Below, piece by piece: positions 29,872-39,730 of a DNA stretch of 64,000 bases. Each line of letters begins with the position of its first letter. The first letter of the stretch is position 1. Source of the DNA: Meconema thalassinum. Lineage: Eukaryota > Arthropoda > Insecta > Orthoptera > Tettigoniidae. The notes beneath the pieces were generated by a model, which was not told where the DNA came from, did no database searches, and saw only the letters and a list, made by a program, of their open reading frames with translations. Location: NCBI GenBank assembly GCA_946902985.2, contig OX336395.1:19508708-19572707 (forward strand), written 5' to 3'. Position numbers and translations under genes: made by a program.

Positions 29872-30926
29872 TGAGTCAACGTGTTCATACACCCTCGCCT
29901 GTTAAGGCTGCCATTGCTCGCGAGTTGCATAGACCAGCTCGTCGTCTCTACCATCGTCGTCATGTCATCACACGGGGCGTTGACGATCTTTGGCAAGCTG
30001 ATCTGGTTGAAATGATTCCCTATGCTAAAGCTAACAACGGGGTCAACTATCTGCTCACCGTCATCGACGTTTATTCCAAAATGGCCTTTGTTGAACCTGT
30101 TCAGAATAAATCTGCACAACTGGTCACCGCTGCATTCAAGACCATCGTTCAGCGGTCAAGACGACAACCTCGTTTGCTTCAAACAGATCAAGGCAAAGAA
30201 TTTTTCAACAAGACTTTTTCCGCTTATCTCAAATCACTTGACATCCATCACTATTCCACTTTTAGCAATCTAAAGGCAAGTGTTGTAGAACGTTTCAACC
30301 GCACACTCAAGACGCGCATGTGGGAACAATTTACAGCAAGAGGATCCTATCGCTGGCTTGAACTTGTAGGCGACCTGGCGACACGTTACAACAACACTAA
30401 ACATAGAACCATCAAAATGAAACCACGCCTTGTAACCAAGAACATTGCGCAATTGGATCGCATTCATCACAAAATCAAAACAGTAGATCCACGACGTCAT
30501 CAATTACGTATTGGTGATTATGTGCGCATCAGTAATCATAAAACAATCTTCGCCAAAGGATACACACCAAACTGGAGCACAGAAATATTTCGTATTCGCA
30601 AGGTAAAACTTTCTAATCCAGTTGTTTATTTACTTGATGACCTCAAAAAGCAGCCAATCCAAGGAGGATTCTACATGGAGGAACTGCAAAGGACGCAATA
30701 TCCCAAGCATTATCTTGTTGAAAAAATTGTACAAAAACGTGGCAATAAACTTTTTGTAAAGTGGCTAGGTTTTAATGCCACATATAATTCATGGATTAAT
30801 AAATCAGATCTGGTGTACACCTTCTTGTTTTTATTTCATGTCGAGCTGGCCGACTCAACATGCCATGCGATTTGTATCCTACCCCCACCCTACCATTTAC
30901 AGGAAATACTACTCCAGATTCATTGA
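29871..30926 (+). CDS. Retroviral-type DDE integrase with chromodomain, 351 aa
   Basis: This enzyme inserts the element into the genome. The catalytic triad is complete: D44 (WQADLVEM), D106 (LLQTDQGKEF) and E140 (VVERFNRTLK), with 33 residues between the last two as I count them. A C-terminal beta-barrel-like region (LRIGDYVRIS, KGYTPNWSTEIFRI) follows. Residues about 280-313 (YLVEKIVQKRG, LFVKWLGF, TYNSWI) form a chromodomain, which in related integrases binds modified histones and biases targeting. No N-terminal HHCC zinc finger is visible. The start ATG overlaps the preceding stop as TAATG. The C-terminal 30 residues after the chromodomain are low in charge and may be non-conserved read-on. 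The frame is intact. Confidence 0.95.
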   Translation: MSQRVHTPSPVKAAIARELHRPARRLYHRRHVITRGVDDLWQADLVEMIPYAKANNGVNYLLTVIDVYSKMAFVEPVQNKSAQLVTAAFKTIVQRSRRQPRLLQTDQGKEFFNKTFSAYLKSLDIHHYSTFSNLKASVVERFNRTLKTRMWEQFTARGSYRWLELVGDLATRYNNTKHRTIKMKPRLVTKNIAQLDRIHHKIKTVDPRRHQLRIGDYVRISNHKTIFAKGYTPNWSTEIFRIRKVKLSNPVVYLLDDLKKQPIQGGFYMEELQRTQYPKHYLVEKIVQKRGNKLFVKWLGFNATYNSWINKSDLVYTFLFLFHVELADSTCHAICILPPPYHLQEILLQIH

Positions 30927-31007
30927 TGTTTGTTTACCATTGAGCACATTCAACAACCAGTTCATTCCCCCTCTCTCTCAATCCCATTCACTACTCCCGA
31001 TACAATT

Positions 31008-31668
31008 GATGTTTGTTTACCATTGAGCGCTTTCAACCCCATCTTGTTTGTCTCTCAGACCCATTCACACCTAACCAACCTACCACGTCAGGGTTCAACA
31101 ACCACCGCCATCCACCGCCATTCATGTTTTCCATTCAAAACACTCCCGTTCATGACCTACCCCACATCCCGTAATCTGCTGTGACGTCACACACACACAC
31201 ACACACACACACCAGTTGACCGTTCAATTCTCTGACAATTCATTCACAACCAAGGATTCGGAAACCTTCGGCAACACTCGGATCTCATCGGGCATAAGGC
31301 AAAGCTATATAGCCCAGGATAATAACAGAGAAGGCGCTCAGTCCAACAGAGAGACTGGGTCGAGGAGGGTCTCGTGCAGAGCCTCTTCCATCCTTCCCCC
31401 TCATCCCCCACCCTCGCCACCACCCCCTTCCCCCCTCCCCTCCCTCCCCCTCCCCACCCCCTCTCCTCCCCCTCCACCCACACCCCCTCAAACCGGTTCC
31501 TGGACCCTCCAAGGTTTGTTTACCTTCCGGGGTCCCGGCGACCTTGGGGTCAATGACCTACCTCAAGGTCATTGATCATGACCTACCTCAAGGTCATTGA
31601 CCTTGCCACGCCCCCCTAATTTGCATAAATAACGGTATTTGAGTCAAAACCCCCCCAGCCTACCTACT
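31008..31668 (-). repeat. Polinton right terminal inverted repeat
   Basis: Mirror image of 12,674-13,333, with small indels mainly in the CA/GT and purine/pyrimidine tracts. It ends ccagcctacctact at 31,668, directly followed by the target duplication gacgta. The matching TGACGTCA palindrome is at 31,182-31,189. It starts 81 bp after the integrase stop codon. Confidence 0.95.
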
Positions 31669-32033
31669 GACGTATATTGTGCACCACCATTCATGTATCT
31701 GTGTGTGGATCACGGCCAGTGTTTATAAAGCCTCATTTTACTAGGAATTATAGGAGACTCCAGTCGCATCAGCCCCCACACTGGATACTCCCCTGCACAG
31801 CAGCACCGTACTCTCCTGCAGCTGACGTATATTGTGCACCACCATTCATGTATCTGTGTGTGGATCACGGCCAGTGTTTATAAAGCCTCATTTTACTAGG
31901 AATTATAGGAGACTCCAGTCGCATCGGCCCCCACACTGGATACTCCCCTGCACAGCCGCACCGTACTCTCCTGCAGCTGACGTATATTGTGCACAACCAT
32001 TCATGTATCTGTGTGTGGATCACGGCCAGTGTT
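31669..32033 (+). repeat. 155-bp tandem repeat (two full copies plus part)
   Basis: The phrase gacgtatattgtgcac recurs at 31,669, 31,824 and 31,979, exactly 155 bp apart. The copies differ by a few bases. The remnant at 12,541-12,673 is the copy cut by the Polinton. The array leads directly into the Tc1-like transposase pseudogene, so it may be an expanded part of that transposon's 5' end. Confidence 0.9.
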
Positions 32034-32180
32034 TTAACGCGAGTGAGGCGCTGCTGTGAAACTTTTGCTTCTTCTTTTATGTGATGTGTTTTGTTTCGAC
32101 GAACAAAAACTGTAACGGTGTTTAATACTCGAAACAGCGCTCGTGCATTCTACGGTGCCCCATTTTAAAGTGCGTTATTT

Positions 32181-33005
32181 TTGTTAGTAGCGCTCCGAAA
32201 ATTGTTTGTACTTAGTGTGCCACGTTATTGCCGCCAACCCCATGCAACAGCAGCGCAAATTCAAGCAGCTGTGGCACCCCACGTTACACAACAAACAGTT
32301 GGTAATCGCCTGCGTGCAGCTGGCTTACGATCCAGTGTCCATGCAGAAGGTGTTCCTTTGACCACACAACAGCGACGTGTAAGGCTGGCCTGGTGTCGAG
32401 AACGATAGACGTGGGTCGACGAATGGCATAGGGTCGTCTTTAGTGATGAATCGCGCTTCTGTCTTGCCCGCAGTGATCACCGGAATCGTGTGCGCCGACG
32501 TACCGGGGAGAGGGGCCGCCCAGACCTTATTGTCGAGAGGCACACAGGGCCAACACCAAGCATTATGGTCTGGGGAGCTCTTGGCCTTAATGTGAAATCA
32601 CAATTAGTGCTTGTTGAGTGCACTATGACTGCTCGACAGTACGTTGATAGGGTACTCGATCCAGTGGTTGTCCCTATGATGGCGAACATTGCTAATGGGA
32701 TGTTTCAGCAGGACAATGTCCGGGTTCACACTGCACGCATCTCCAGAGAAGCTCTTCACTACATCACAACCTTAGAATGGCCCGCCAGAACCCCGGACAT
32801 CAGTCCTATTGAGCATGTGTGAGACATGATGGGTCGACAACTGGCCAACCATCCTCAGCCACCAACAACTCTGGAACAACTGACCCGTGCAGTGCAGCAA
32901 GCATGGGCCATAATTCCTCAGGAAGCGATCCAGGGCCTTATTGACTCCATGCCTCGTCGAATTCATCAATGTATTGCAGCTCGTGGTGGGCACATCCTGT
33001 ATTGA
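32181..33005 (+). pseudogene. Tc1-like transposase pseudogene
   Basis: One reading frame of 275 codons shows the second helix-turn-helix (TAAQIQAAVAPHVTQQTVGNRL region) and a DD34E-type catalytic core: VVFSDESRF, FQQDNVRVHTA and DISPIEH. Two in-frame stops break it, TAG at 32,406-32,408 and TGA at 32,820-32,822. The first paired-type helix-turn-helix and an initiator ATG are not convincing. The 3' untranslated part continues to about 33,150. A typical left inverted repeat is missing and the 155-bp tandem repeat sits there instead. It is dead and diverged. Confidence 0.88.
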
Positions 33006-33612
33006 TTGTTGTCCAAACTTGCGGTCAGAGGGACCTGAAAGTGTAATCATCGAATCACAACCAAACACTTGTCCTGCATGTTCAATTGCAGCAATGTAGC
33101 ACCACTCCTTCTGGGTGATGCAATTTCCATTTTCGTCAGTATATTAATATAATAAAATTCGAGGAATCTGCCTTTTAATTTGGGCTGATAACCTATGTGT
33201 TAGGCCCCTTAAAACAAGAATTATCATCAAATTTCTCATCAACTTCTTAATGTCATTCATTAACATGACCAATGAAAGGCAAACATGGTTTGCTTTATGT
33301 CTATACATCAATATAATTGCCCCAGTTGCTCACATTTTGAGGGATATAGATTGAAACCCAGGGGCCCTGAGAAAGACTTGTGTTGCTTTCACTTACTTAC
33401 GCTCCTCTCGATCAGCTAGTTTTATCTTCTGAGCCTATGCTATAAGTGGATGTGAAACGTAGGGAGTTGTCTATTCCAGCACCTTTCATTTCGATGCTGT
33501 ATCTATTTCACATGTTTTCTATTTTATTTGAGGTATCTCGAGTAGTCCTTTGAAAACATCACTCTATCATGTGTGGAACCTCACCTTGGGTAGCCCACTT
33601 ATTGTCGGACTT
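33006..33612. other. Transposon 3' end and intergenic DNA
   Basis: The first about 145 bp are the tail of the Tc1-like element. At about 33,190-33,232 there is a minus-strand copy of the short dispersed motif gttttaaggggcctaac found also near 61,910. Nothing else is recognised. Confidence 0.4.
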
Positions 33613-34090
33613 GACTATCCAAGGAAGAGCATGTCGTAAGTTTTGGTTAGTGGCATTCTTCTTCGCCATTGGTTTCTGTCTTGGGCCATGTGAGGATGAA
33701 GGTGTTGGTTCTTCAGATCTTCATGTAGCGTATCGTCCCACCGTTGCTTCGGTCTTCCCTTAGGTCTCTTGCCGACGACTTGTATATTGTAGCCAGTCTT
33801 TGCAATTGTGTCCGCTTCCGCTCGTAGAACATGCCCAAACCAACAGAGACAGCACTCCCGCACCTTGTCACTGATTGGTGCAACCGCAAACCGTTTCCTG
33901 ATGTTGCCATTGGAAACATGATCCAATTTGGAGACACCCGCTGTCGATCGCAACATCTTGGCCTCCTTAACACCCAAGCGACGTTCCGTCACTGTTGTTG
34001 TTGGCCAACACTCGCATCCGTACAATGCGACAGGACGGATGATATTACAATAGATCTTATACTAAAGGTTGTCCTTTATCCTTCGATCGC
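33613..34090 (-). pseudogene. Non-LTR retrotransposon reverse transcriptase, C-terminal fragment
   Basis: The minus strand encodes the end of a LINE-type ORF2: RPVALYGCECWP, then ERRLGVKEAKMLR, a CLCWFGHVLRA segment and the basic GKRPKGRPKQRWDDTL tail. This block lies after the reverse transcriptase domain in RTE/Jockey-like elements. The catalytic domain is absent (5' truncation) and a stop occurs upstream in the same frame near 34,070. The segment is open for 136 codons, so decay is modest. Subfamily is not determined. Confidence 0.75.
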
Positions 34091-34255
34091 AGGCGACTGC
34101 AGTTGTCGTTCATGCTATTATTATTATTATTTTAAAATTAGCTTAAGAAAGTGACAAGAGCTTAGTGCTTTTCAGTCGGTCAACACGAATGTACCCAAAA
34201 GAGATGGGTTATGCCCTAATCCTGAAATAAATTACATGAGATTAATAAAACACTA

Positions 34256-34296
34256 GGATGACCAGTTTCGATCGTCAAGCGATCATCATCAGATCC
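34256..34296 (-). ncRNA. Hammerhead ribozyme-like motif, inverted copy
   Basis: Read on the minus strand: GGAT, CTGATGA, then T, GATCG-loop-CGATC, GAAAC, TG, GTC, ATCC. The order matches a type I hammerhead: stem I GGAU/AUCC, core, stem II, GAAA, very short stem III, GUC cleavage site. There is one extra base between the core and stem II, fewer than in the other two copies. Confidence 0.4.
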
Positions 34297-34520
34297 AATA
34301 CACTTAGGCTATAAAATCTATGTTTGAAATACAGGTGAAAATATTTACAATATGTACAATTATTTAGTTGCAGTATTGGTACTGCAACTGTCAGTGTATG
34401 CTAAATGCAGTATATATGTTAGGTGAACTGCTAAATGGTGATAGCTATCCGGAGATTGTACTTTAGAGAGATTATATGGTTGTAAACTATGGTTAAACTA
34501 TAAAATTTTAGGCTAACTAC

Positions 34521-34784
34521 TTATCTGATTGTCTTGTCTGGCTGCGTGGCTCAGGGGTAACGTTCTCGCTTGCTAAGCCCAAGGTTGCAGGTTCGAAACC
34601 TGGCGCAGTCAGCTGGCATTTGAGTGTGCGCAAATGCGAGGGAGCCGTGTCAGTAGATTTACTGGCACGTTAAAGATCCCCTTCGGGGCAAAATTCCGGC
34701 ACCCCGGCGTCTCTAAAAGCCAGTGTAGTTAAAAGGGACGTAAAACCAATAACATTATAATTATTATTATTATCTGATTGTCTT
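34521..34784 (+). repeat. tRNA-derived SINE (family C) with 15-bp target duplication
   Basis: The body at 34,536-34,769 has a tRNA-like head with an A-box-like tggctcaggggta and a B-box-like ggttcgaaacc, and an ATT-repeat tail. The perfect direct repeat ttatctgattgtctt flanks it (34,521-34,535 and 34,770-34,784). The uninterrupted site is seen in both other copies of this region, near 35,232 and 38,512. A second family member is at 61,823-62,084. Confidence 0.92.
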
Positions 34785-35142
34785 CCGTACTACAGCTATT
34801 CGCAGTTTTCGTGCTCACTTGAACTCGCTGTGCGGTCGACTGCGGTGGTTATCTTAACGACTGGTTTTTCCCTGCCTTCCCCCCCTGTCCCTACGTGCTG
34901 TGGGGAGTGATCGCGATGTGTTTATGTGAGGTGTTGCCAACCTAGATAAGATGTATGTTATTGAATGAGGTGGATCTACAACTATTAAAGACCGTGGATT
35001 AGTCCTCGCCACGCGTGGAGCATAACCCATTCGAACTAAGCGTTGACGGTCTTATGAGGACGTCCCGGCACCTTTAATACTGCCTCTAATATGGGCCTTG
35101 GTTTATTGCAGAAGAAAAGTACATCGTACACCTGATCCAGAT

Positions 35143-35656
35143 AAAACCAGTCGTTAAGATAACCACCGCAGTCGACCGCACAGCGAGTTCAAGTGAGCAC
35201 GAAAACTGCGAATAGCTGTAGTACGGAAGACAATCAGATAAGTAGTTAGCCTAAAATTTTATAGTTTAACCATAGTTTACAACCATATAATCTCTCTAAA
35301 GTACAATCTCCGGATAGCTATCACCATTTAGCAGTTCACCTAACATATATACTGCATTTAGCATACACTGACAGTTGCAGTACCAATACTGCAACTAAAT
35401 AATTGTACATATTGTAAATATTTTCACCTGTATTTCAAACATAGATTTTATAGCCTAAGTGTATTGGATCTGATGATCTGATGATCGCTTGACGATCGAA
35501 ACTGGTCATCCTAGTGTTTTATTAATCTCATGTAATTTATTTCAGGATTAGGGCATAACCCATCTCTTTTGGGTACATTCGTGTTGACCGACTGAAAAGC
35601 ACTAAACTCTTGTTTACTAAGGCAACACTGAAAATATGGCTTCAAACACCACAATG
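35143..35656 (+). repeat. Penelope left pseudo-LTR
   Basis: 514-bp direct repeat, apparently identical to 38,421-38,934. It includes the first seven codons of the reverse transcriptase gene. Confidence 0.93.
35466..35511 (+). ncRNA. Hammerhead ribozyme-like motif in the left pseudo-LTR
   Basis: GGAT (35,466-35,469) pairs with ATCC (35,508-35,511). Between them lie CTGATGA, TCTGAT, stem GATCG/CGATC, GAAAC, TG and GTC. Penelope-like elements are known to carry hammerheads with minimal stem III. The extra TCTGAT after the core suggests that activity may be weakened. Confidence 0.4.
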
Positions 35657-38086
35657 TTCACGGCTAGTCAGGCAAATCGTGAAGCCAAGAAATTCAAATC
35701 ACTCAGGCTTAAACTCATGAATTTAGACAAGTCAATTTGGTTCAACAAAAAATGTATAGAACTAAACCTCACCCCTAAATACGTACCAATTAAAACCGTA
35801 CCGAACACACCAGCCTCGATCATTTCAACTAAACAAGCCAAAGCGCTTTGGATAAAAAACGAATTAAGATTTGCATACATAAGAAAGCAAAAAATTAACC
35901 AACAATTATACGACATTCAATTGCAACTAAGTAATTTCTGGCACGCAGCCCAATGGGACAGCTTCACCGAACACCTACATGACACCATCAAAATCAGAGC
36001 AACGAGGAAGCATGAAACGCTAGAAAATAAATTAAGAAAACTAGGAGAAACACAGAACCATCAATCTAACGAACAACACCCGAATAACAATGAATTCAAT
36101 TTCCACAGCAGAGTAAACAACAGAACGAACGTAACCTTTTCTCAAGGTGAAATGAATATGTTAGACAAAGGTTTGAAATACAACTGCACAGACGCACACA
36201 CGAACCACAATATAAAACAGTTAATCACAGATATTGAGATAGCCAGTCACAAGCTCCCAGCAGAAGACAGGGAATTAACCAAAAATCTCGCCACCAACGA
36301 AGCCAAAAAAATCCTCAAACGAGAGGGCGATAGCAATAACATTCAAAACAACAAACAAATCAAAGAAATAAAGTCGTTGAAACAAAAAATAAAAGAACAT
36401 GACTTAATCATCACAAAAGCAGATAAGGGAAACACTACAGTAATTTTGAACAAAACAGAATACATTGAAAAAACAGTCGAATTCCTAAACAACAACGAAA
36501 TCAAGGAATTAACAAAAGACCCCACCAACAAATTCCAAAAACAAATAAAAAGTGCGCTAAAAGAAACAGAATACATACTGACCAAAGCCGAAAAATCAAA
36601 ACTAATAAACATGAACCCGAAAATACCGTCATTGAGGGGACAACCAAAAATACACAAAAAGGAATGCCCAATGAGACCAATAGTCAATTGTAGGAATGCC
36701 CCTAATTACAAAATCAGCAAAGAGTTACTAAAAATCTTAAAATGCCGTCTTTCCCACGACAAAAACAACTCTGTAAAGAACACAACAGAACTAGTAACAG
36801 CATTGAACACCCTACAAATGAAACCTAGCTTCAGGCTAGTATCCTTCGACGTAACTAACATGTACACCAATATTCCGATTATTGAAGCAATCAACACTAT
36901 CGAAAACAACTTAAAATCCAACAATTCGGTAAAAGAAATTGAAGAGATTGTGAGATTACTGAGGGTCGTTCTCACCCAAAACGTGTTTCAATTCGACAAT
37001 AAAATATACACACAGAGAGAAGGCCTAGCAATGGGATCGCCACTAAGTGGGTTAATCGCTGACATCTTCATCAATGCACTAGAAAATGCGTTCTTAGAAA
37101 ATACTTCAACAAAGGGAATAGTAATATGGAAAAGATACGTAGATGATGTAATTTGCATCTACGATACTGAACTAACAAGCGAAGAAACAATTCTCCAATC
37201 CATTAATAGCCTTCACCATTCTATCAAATTCACTAAGGAATCCGAAATAGACCGGAAAATAAATTATCTCGATATAACTATTGAACGTAAAGACAACGAC
37301 CTTTCATATTCCATATTCCGGAAAGCAACACAAACCTCGCATGCAATCGACAATCAGTCTAATCACCCCAGTACGCACAAACTAGCGGGTTTCAATTCAA
37401 TGGTGCACAGGGCTTTAAACATACCCATGTCAAAAGACAACTATAATAAGGAAATAAGAACTATTATGCAAATAGCAAAGGAAAACAACTTCTCGCCAAG
37501 CAAAATAAATCAAATTATAGCCAAACATAAAAATAAAGATAAAACGATTCCCAAACCGGACAGTAATGAGAAAAAATTTGCGCGTTTCAACTATGTGAAT
37601 GCGAATACATATAAAATCACTAATCTATTCAAAAAGCAAGGCATAAAGATAGCTTTCACGACGAAAAACACAACCGCTAGGCACCTCCTAAATAGTAATC
37701 TAAATAAACGTGACCCGTGTTCAAGGTCAGGGGTATATTCTATAACGTGCCAAGACACCGATTGTCAAGCTAATTACATCGGGCAGAGTGGAAGGCGAGT
37801 AGACACACGTTATAATGAACATAGAAATGCGATAAGATACGGAACACATTCAGCCGTGTGCGAACATATGTGTGACGCAGGGCATAGCTTTACCAACATA
37901 GAGTCGGACCTTAAAATAATCCATCACGAATCGAAAGGCAGAGCTCTTGACATAAAGGAAGCAATCGAGATACACCTAGCCAAACGAAACAATCCCAACA
38001 ATCTAAATGAACACACGTTCATGGAGAGCTCACCCCTCTTCACGCTACTAAAAAACACACCCTGTCGGAAACAAAACACAATTTAG
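35636..38086 (+). CDS. Penelope-like reverse transcriptase with GIY-YIG endonuclease, 816 aa
   Basis: One uninterrupted frame. The N-terminal 240 residues are helix-rich and charged. The reverse transcriptase core has LIITKADKGNTTVIL, RPIVNCRNAP, motif A SFDVTNMYTNIP (D405), motif B GLAMGSPLSG and motif C YVDD (D503/D504). The C-terminal GIY-YIG nuclease shows GVY (699-701), YIG (714-716), GRRVDTRYNEH and a later acidic helix. A Cys pair (CQDTDC) precedes the YIG strand, as in other endonuclease-bearing Penelope elements. The enzyme nicks the target and primes reverse transcription there. The ATG lies inside the left pseudo-LTR and the stop is TAG. It is intact, so the source may be active. 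Confidence 0.95.
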   Translation: MASNTTMFTASQANREAKKFKSLRLKLMNLDKSIWFNKKCIELNLTPKYVPIKTVPNTPASIISTKQAKALWIKNELRFAYIRKQKINQQLYDIQLQLSNFWHAAQWDSFTEHLHDTIKIRATRKHETLENKLRKLGETQNHQSNEQHPNNNEFNFHSRVNNRTNVTFSQGEMNMLDKGLKYNCTDAHTNHNIKQLITDIEIASHKLPAEDRELTKNLATNEAKKILKREGDSNNIQNNKQIKEIKSLKQKIKEHDLIITKADKGNTTVILNKTEYIEKTVEFLNNNEIKELTKDPTNKFQKQIKSALKETEYILTKAEKSKLINMNPKIPSLRGQPKIHKKECPMRPIVNCRNAPNYKISKELLKILKCRLSHDKNNSVKNTTELVTALNTLQMKPSFRLVSFDVTNMYTNIPIIEAINTIENNLKSNNSVKEIEEIVRLLRVVLTQNVFQFDNKIYTQREGLAMGSPLSGLIADIFINALENAFLENTSTKGIVIWKRYVDDVICIYDTELTSEETILQSINSLHHSIKFTKESEIDRKINYLDITIERKDNDLSYSIFRKATQTSHAIDNQSNHPSTHKLAGFNSMVHRALNIPMSKDNYNKEIRTIMQIAKENNFSPSKINQIIAKHKNKDKTIPKPDSNEKKFARFNYVNANTYKITNLFKKQGIKIAFTTKNTTARHLLNSNLNKRDPCSRSGVYSITCQDTDCQANYIGQSGRRVDTRYNEHRNAIRYGTHSAVCEHMCDAGHSFTNIESDLKIIHHESKGRALDIKEAIEIHLAKRNNPNNLNEHTFMESSPLFTLLKNTPCRKQNTI

Positions 38087-38420
38087 CGACACAGCCAAGC
38101 TAGATAAAAAGGGGGGAAATTAGGGTTTTTTTAATACGTAAATGTTATCTGGATCAGGTGTACGATGTACTTTTCTTCTGCAATAAACCAAGGCCCATAT
38201 TAGAGGCAGTATTAAAGGTGCCGGGACGTCCTCATAAGACCGTCAACGCTTAGTTCGAATGGGTTATGCTCCACGCGTGGCGAGGACTAATCCACGGTCT
38301 TTAATAGTTGTAGATCCACCTCATTCAATAACATACATCTTATCTAGGTTGGCAACACCTCACATAAACACATCGCGATCACTCCCCACAGCACGTAGGG
38401 ACAGGGGGGGAAGGCAGGGA

Positions 38421-38934
38421 AAAACCAGTCGTTAAGATAACCACCGCAGTCGACCGCACAGCGAGTTCAAGTGAGCACGAAAACTGCGAATAGCTGTAGT
38501 ACGGAAGACAATCAGATAAGTAGTTAGCCTAAAATTTTATAGTTTAACCATAGTTTACAACCATATAATCTCTCTAAAGTACAATCTCCGGATAGCTATC
38601 ACCATTTAGCAGTTCACCTAACATATATACTGCATTTAGCATACACTGACAGTTGCAGTACCAATACTGCAACTAAATAATTGTACATATTGTAAATATT
38701 TTCACCTGTATTTCAAACATAGATTTTATAGCCTAAGTGTATTGGATCTGATGATCTGATGATCGCTTGACGATCGAAACTGGTCATCCTAGTGTTTTAT
38801 TAATCTCATGTAATTTATTTCAGGATTAGGGCATAACCCATCTCTTTTGGGTACATTCGTGTTGACCGACTGAAAAGCACTAAACTCTTGTTTACTAAGG
38901 CAACACTGAAAATATGGCTTCAAACACCACAATG
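38421..38934 (+). repeat. Penelope right pseudo-LTR
   Basis: Direct copy of 35,143-35,656. It ends with the copied start of the coding region (ATG at 38,914), then the 13-bp target duplication. Confidence 0.93.
38744..38789 (+). ncRNA. Hammerhead ribozyme-like motif in the right pseudo-LTR
   Basis: Same arrangement as at 35,466-35,511: stem I GGAT/ATCC, CTGATGA (38,748-38,754), stem II GATCG/CGATC, GAAAC, and GTC at 38,783-38,785. Confidence 0.4.
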
Positions 38935-38946
38935 CTTAAGAAAGTG

Positions 38947-39722
38947 TCTGATAATAGATGATATTATCTTATGTTGTTTTAAGGCATGGTTCAGCGATGA
39001 TTATAATGAGTGTGTGAACCGATGATGAGCCACGTAGGTAGTGTAATAATTGGTTAAGAGAAATGATGTATTTGTGTTGATATTCGGAGCACATTAGCCG
39101 AAGGAGAGCACGATGTAAAGTGTAATAAAAATGTAGGCGTTTATTGTGCCATTGGAATGAATACCATCAGAATTTTAGAAATAACGTTGGGTGTTTGTGG
39201 AATTTTTGAATTAACCTCTACTGTTTATTAATGGAGTGAGGTTTTGTCCGTGGGTGCTGGTGACAGCAGTTACGAATTGTATTGTGCTCAGATAAGCCTG
39301 TAATGAGAGTCTAGTGACATGTTCAGTGAAGCCTGTATTAAAACTCTAAAAAAGGTGAAGTATGTAAATTTATGACACGTTCATGTGTTCCATACAAAGA
39401 GAAGGTGTCAAGGTCACCTGACCAAGGATATAAATATAGATAAAGTAATGCATGGAGGATCTCTACTGCAATATGATTATTATTTAAGTTGATTTTTATG
39501 GCAAAATGACAACAAATTATTTTTCGTATTAATATTATTTCTCTTCTATAATGTAGACCAAACCTCTCACTTCCTCACCCTCTCATGTTCAGACAGCCAG
39601 ACTGTTTCCCTCTTGGCAATGGCATTATCACACAGGACCTACTTTTACTTGTGAATCAAAATATGAATCCGATGTAACTTGCGTATTTGGGAACCAGACT
39701 GAAGACTCACCTGGTCTTCATA
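38947..39722. other. Intergenic, nothing recognised
   Basis: No credible gene or repeat pair. AT-rich with short frames only. Confidence 0.4.
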
Positions 39723-39730
39723 CTCAGGGA

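Larger units (their letters stand above)
12674..31668. mobile_element. Maverick/Polinton (adintovirus-type endogenous element), complete
   Basis: The 18,995-bp element is bounded by terminal inverted repeats of about 660 bp whose outer bases are AG and CT. It is flanked by the 6-bp target duplication gacgta, and all of these are hallmarks of Maverick/Polinton elements. It encodes the family's core set: protein-primed DNA polymerase B, retroviral-type DDE integrase, adenain-like cysteine protease, A32/FtsK-like packaging ATPase, and major and minor capsid proteins. Accessory genes encode PLA2, pVI/pX-like and fibre-like proteins. Three genes carry single in-frame stops and one a homopolymer frameshift, so this copy is not fully coding. 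The left 5 kb has itself been invaded by a SINE, a piece of repeat R1 and a minisatellite, all within predicted introns. Confidence 0.97.
34154..35142 (-). repeat. Inverted partial copy of the Penelope 3' region
   Basis: Apart from a SINE insertion, this is the reverse complement of 38,148-38,890, about 740 bp. It joins head-on to the left pseudo-LTR at 35,142/35,143, making a long inverted repeat with the following direct copy. Confidence 0.92.
34154..38933 (+). mobile_element. Penelope-like element, complete, with 13-bp target duplication
   Basis: The 4,780-bp element has one intact reverse transcriptase/GIY-YIG gene, direct pseudo-LTRs of 514 bp and a leading inverted copy of its own 3' end. 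The direct repeat gcttaagaaagtg flanks it at 34,141-34,153 and 38,934-38,946. This configuration is characteristic of Penelope-like elements. The pseudo-LTRs appear identical, implying a recent insertion. A SINE has since inserted in the inverted arm. Confidence 0.93.
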
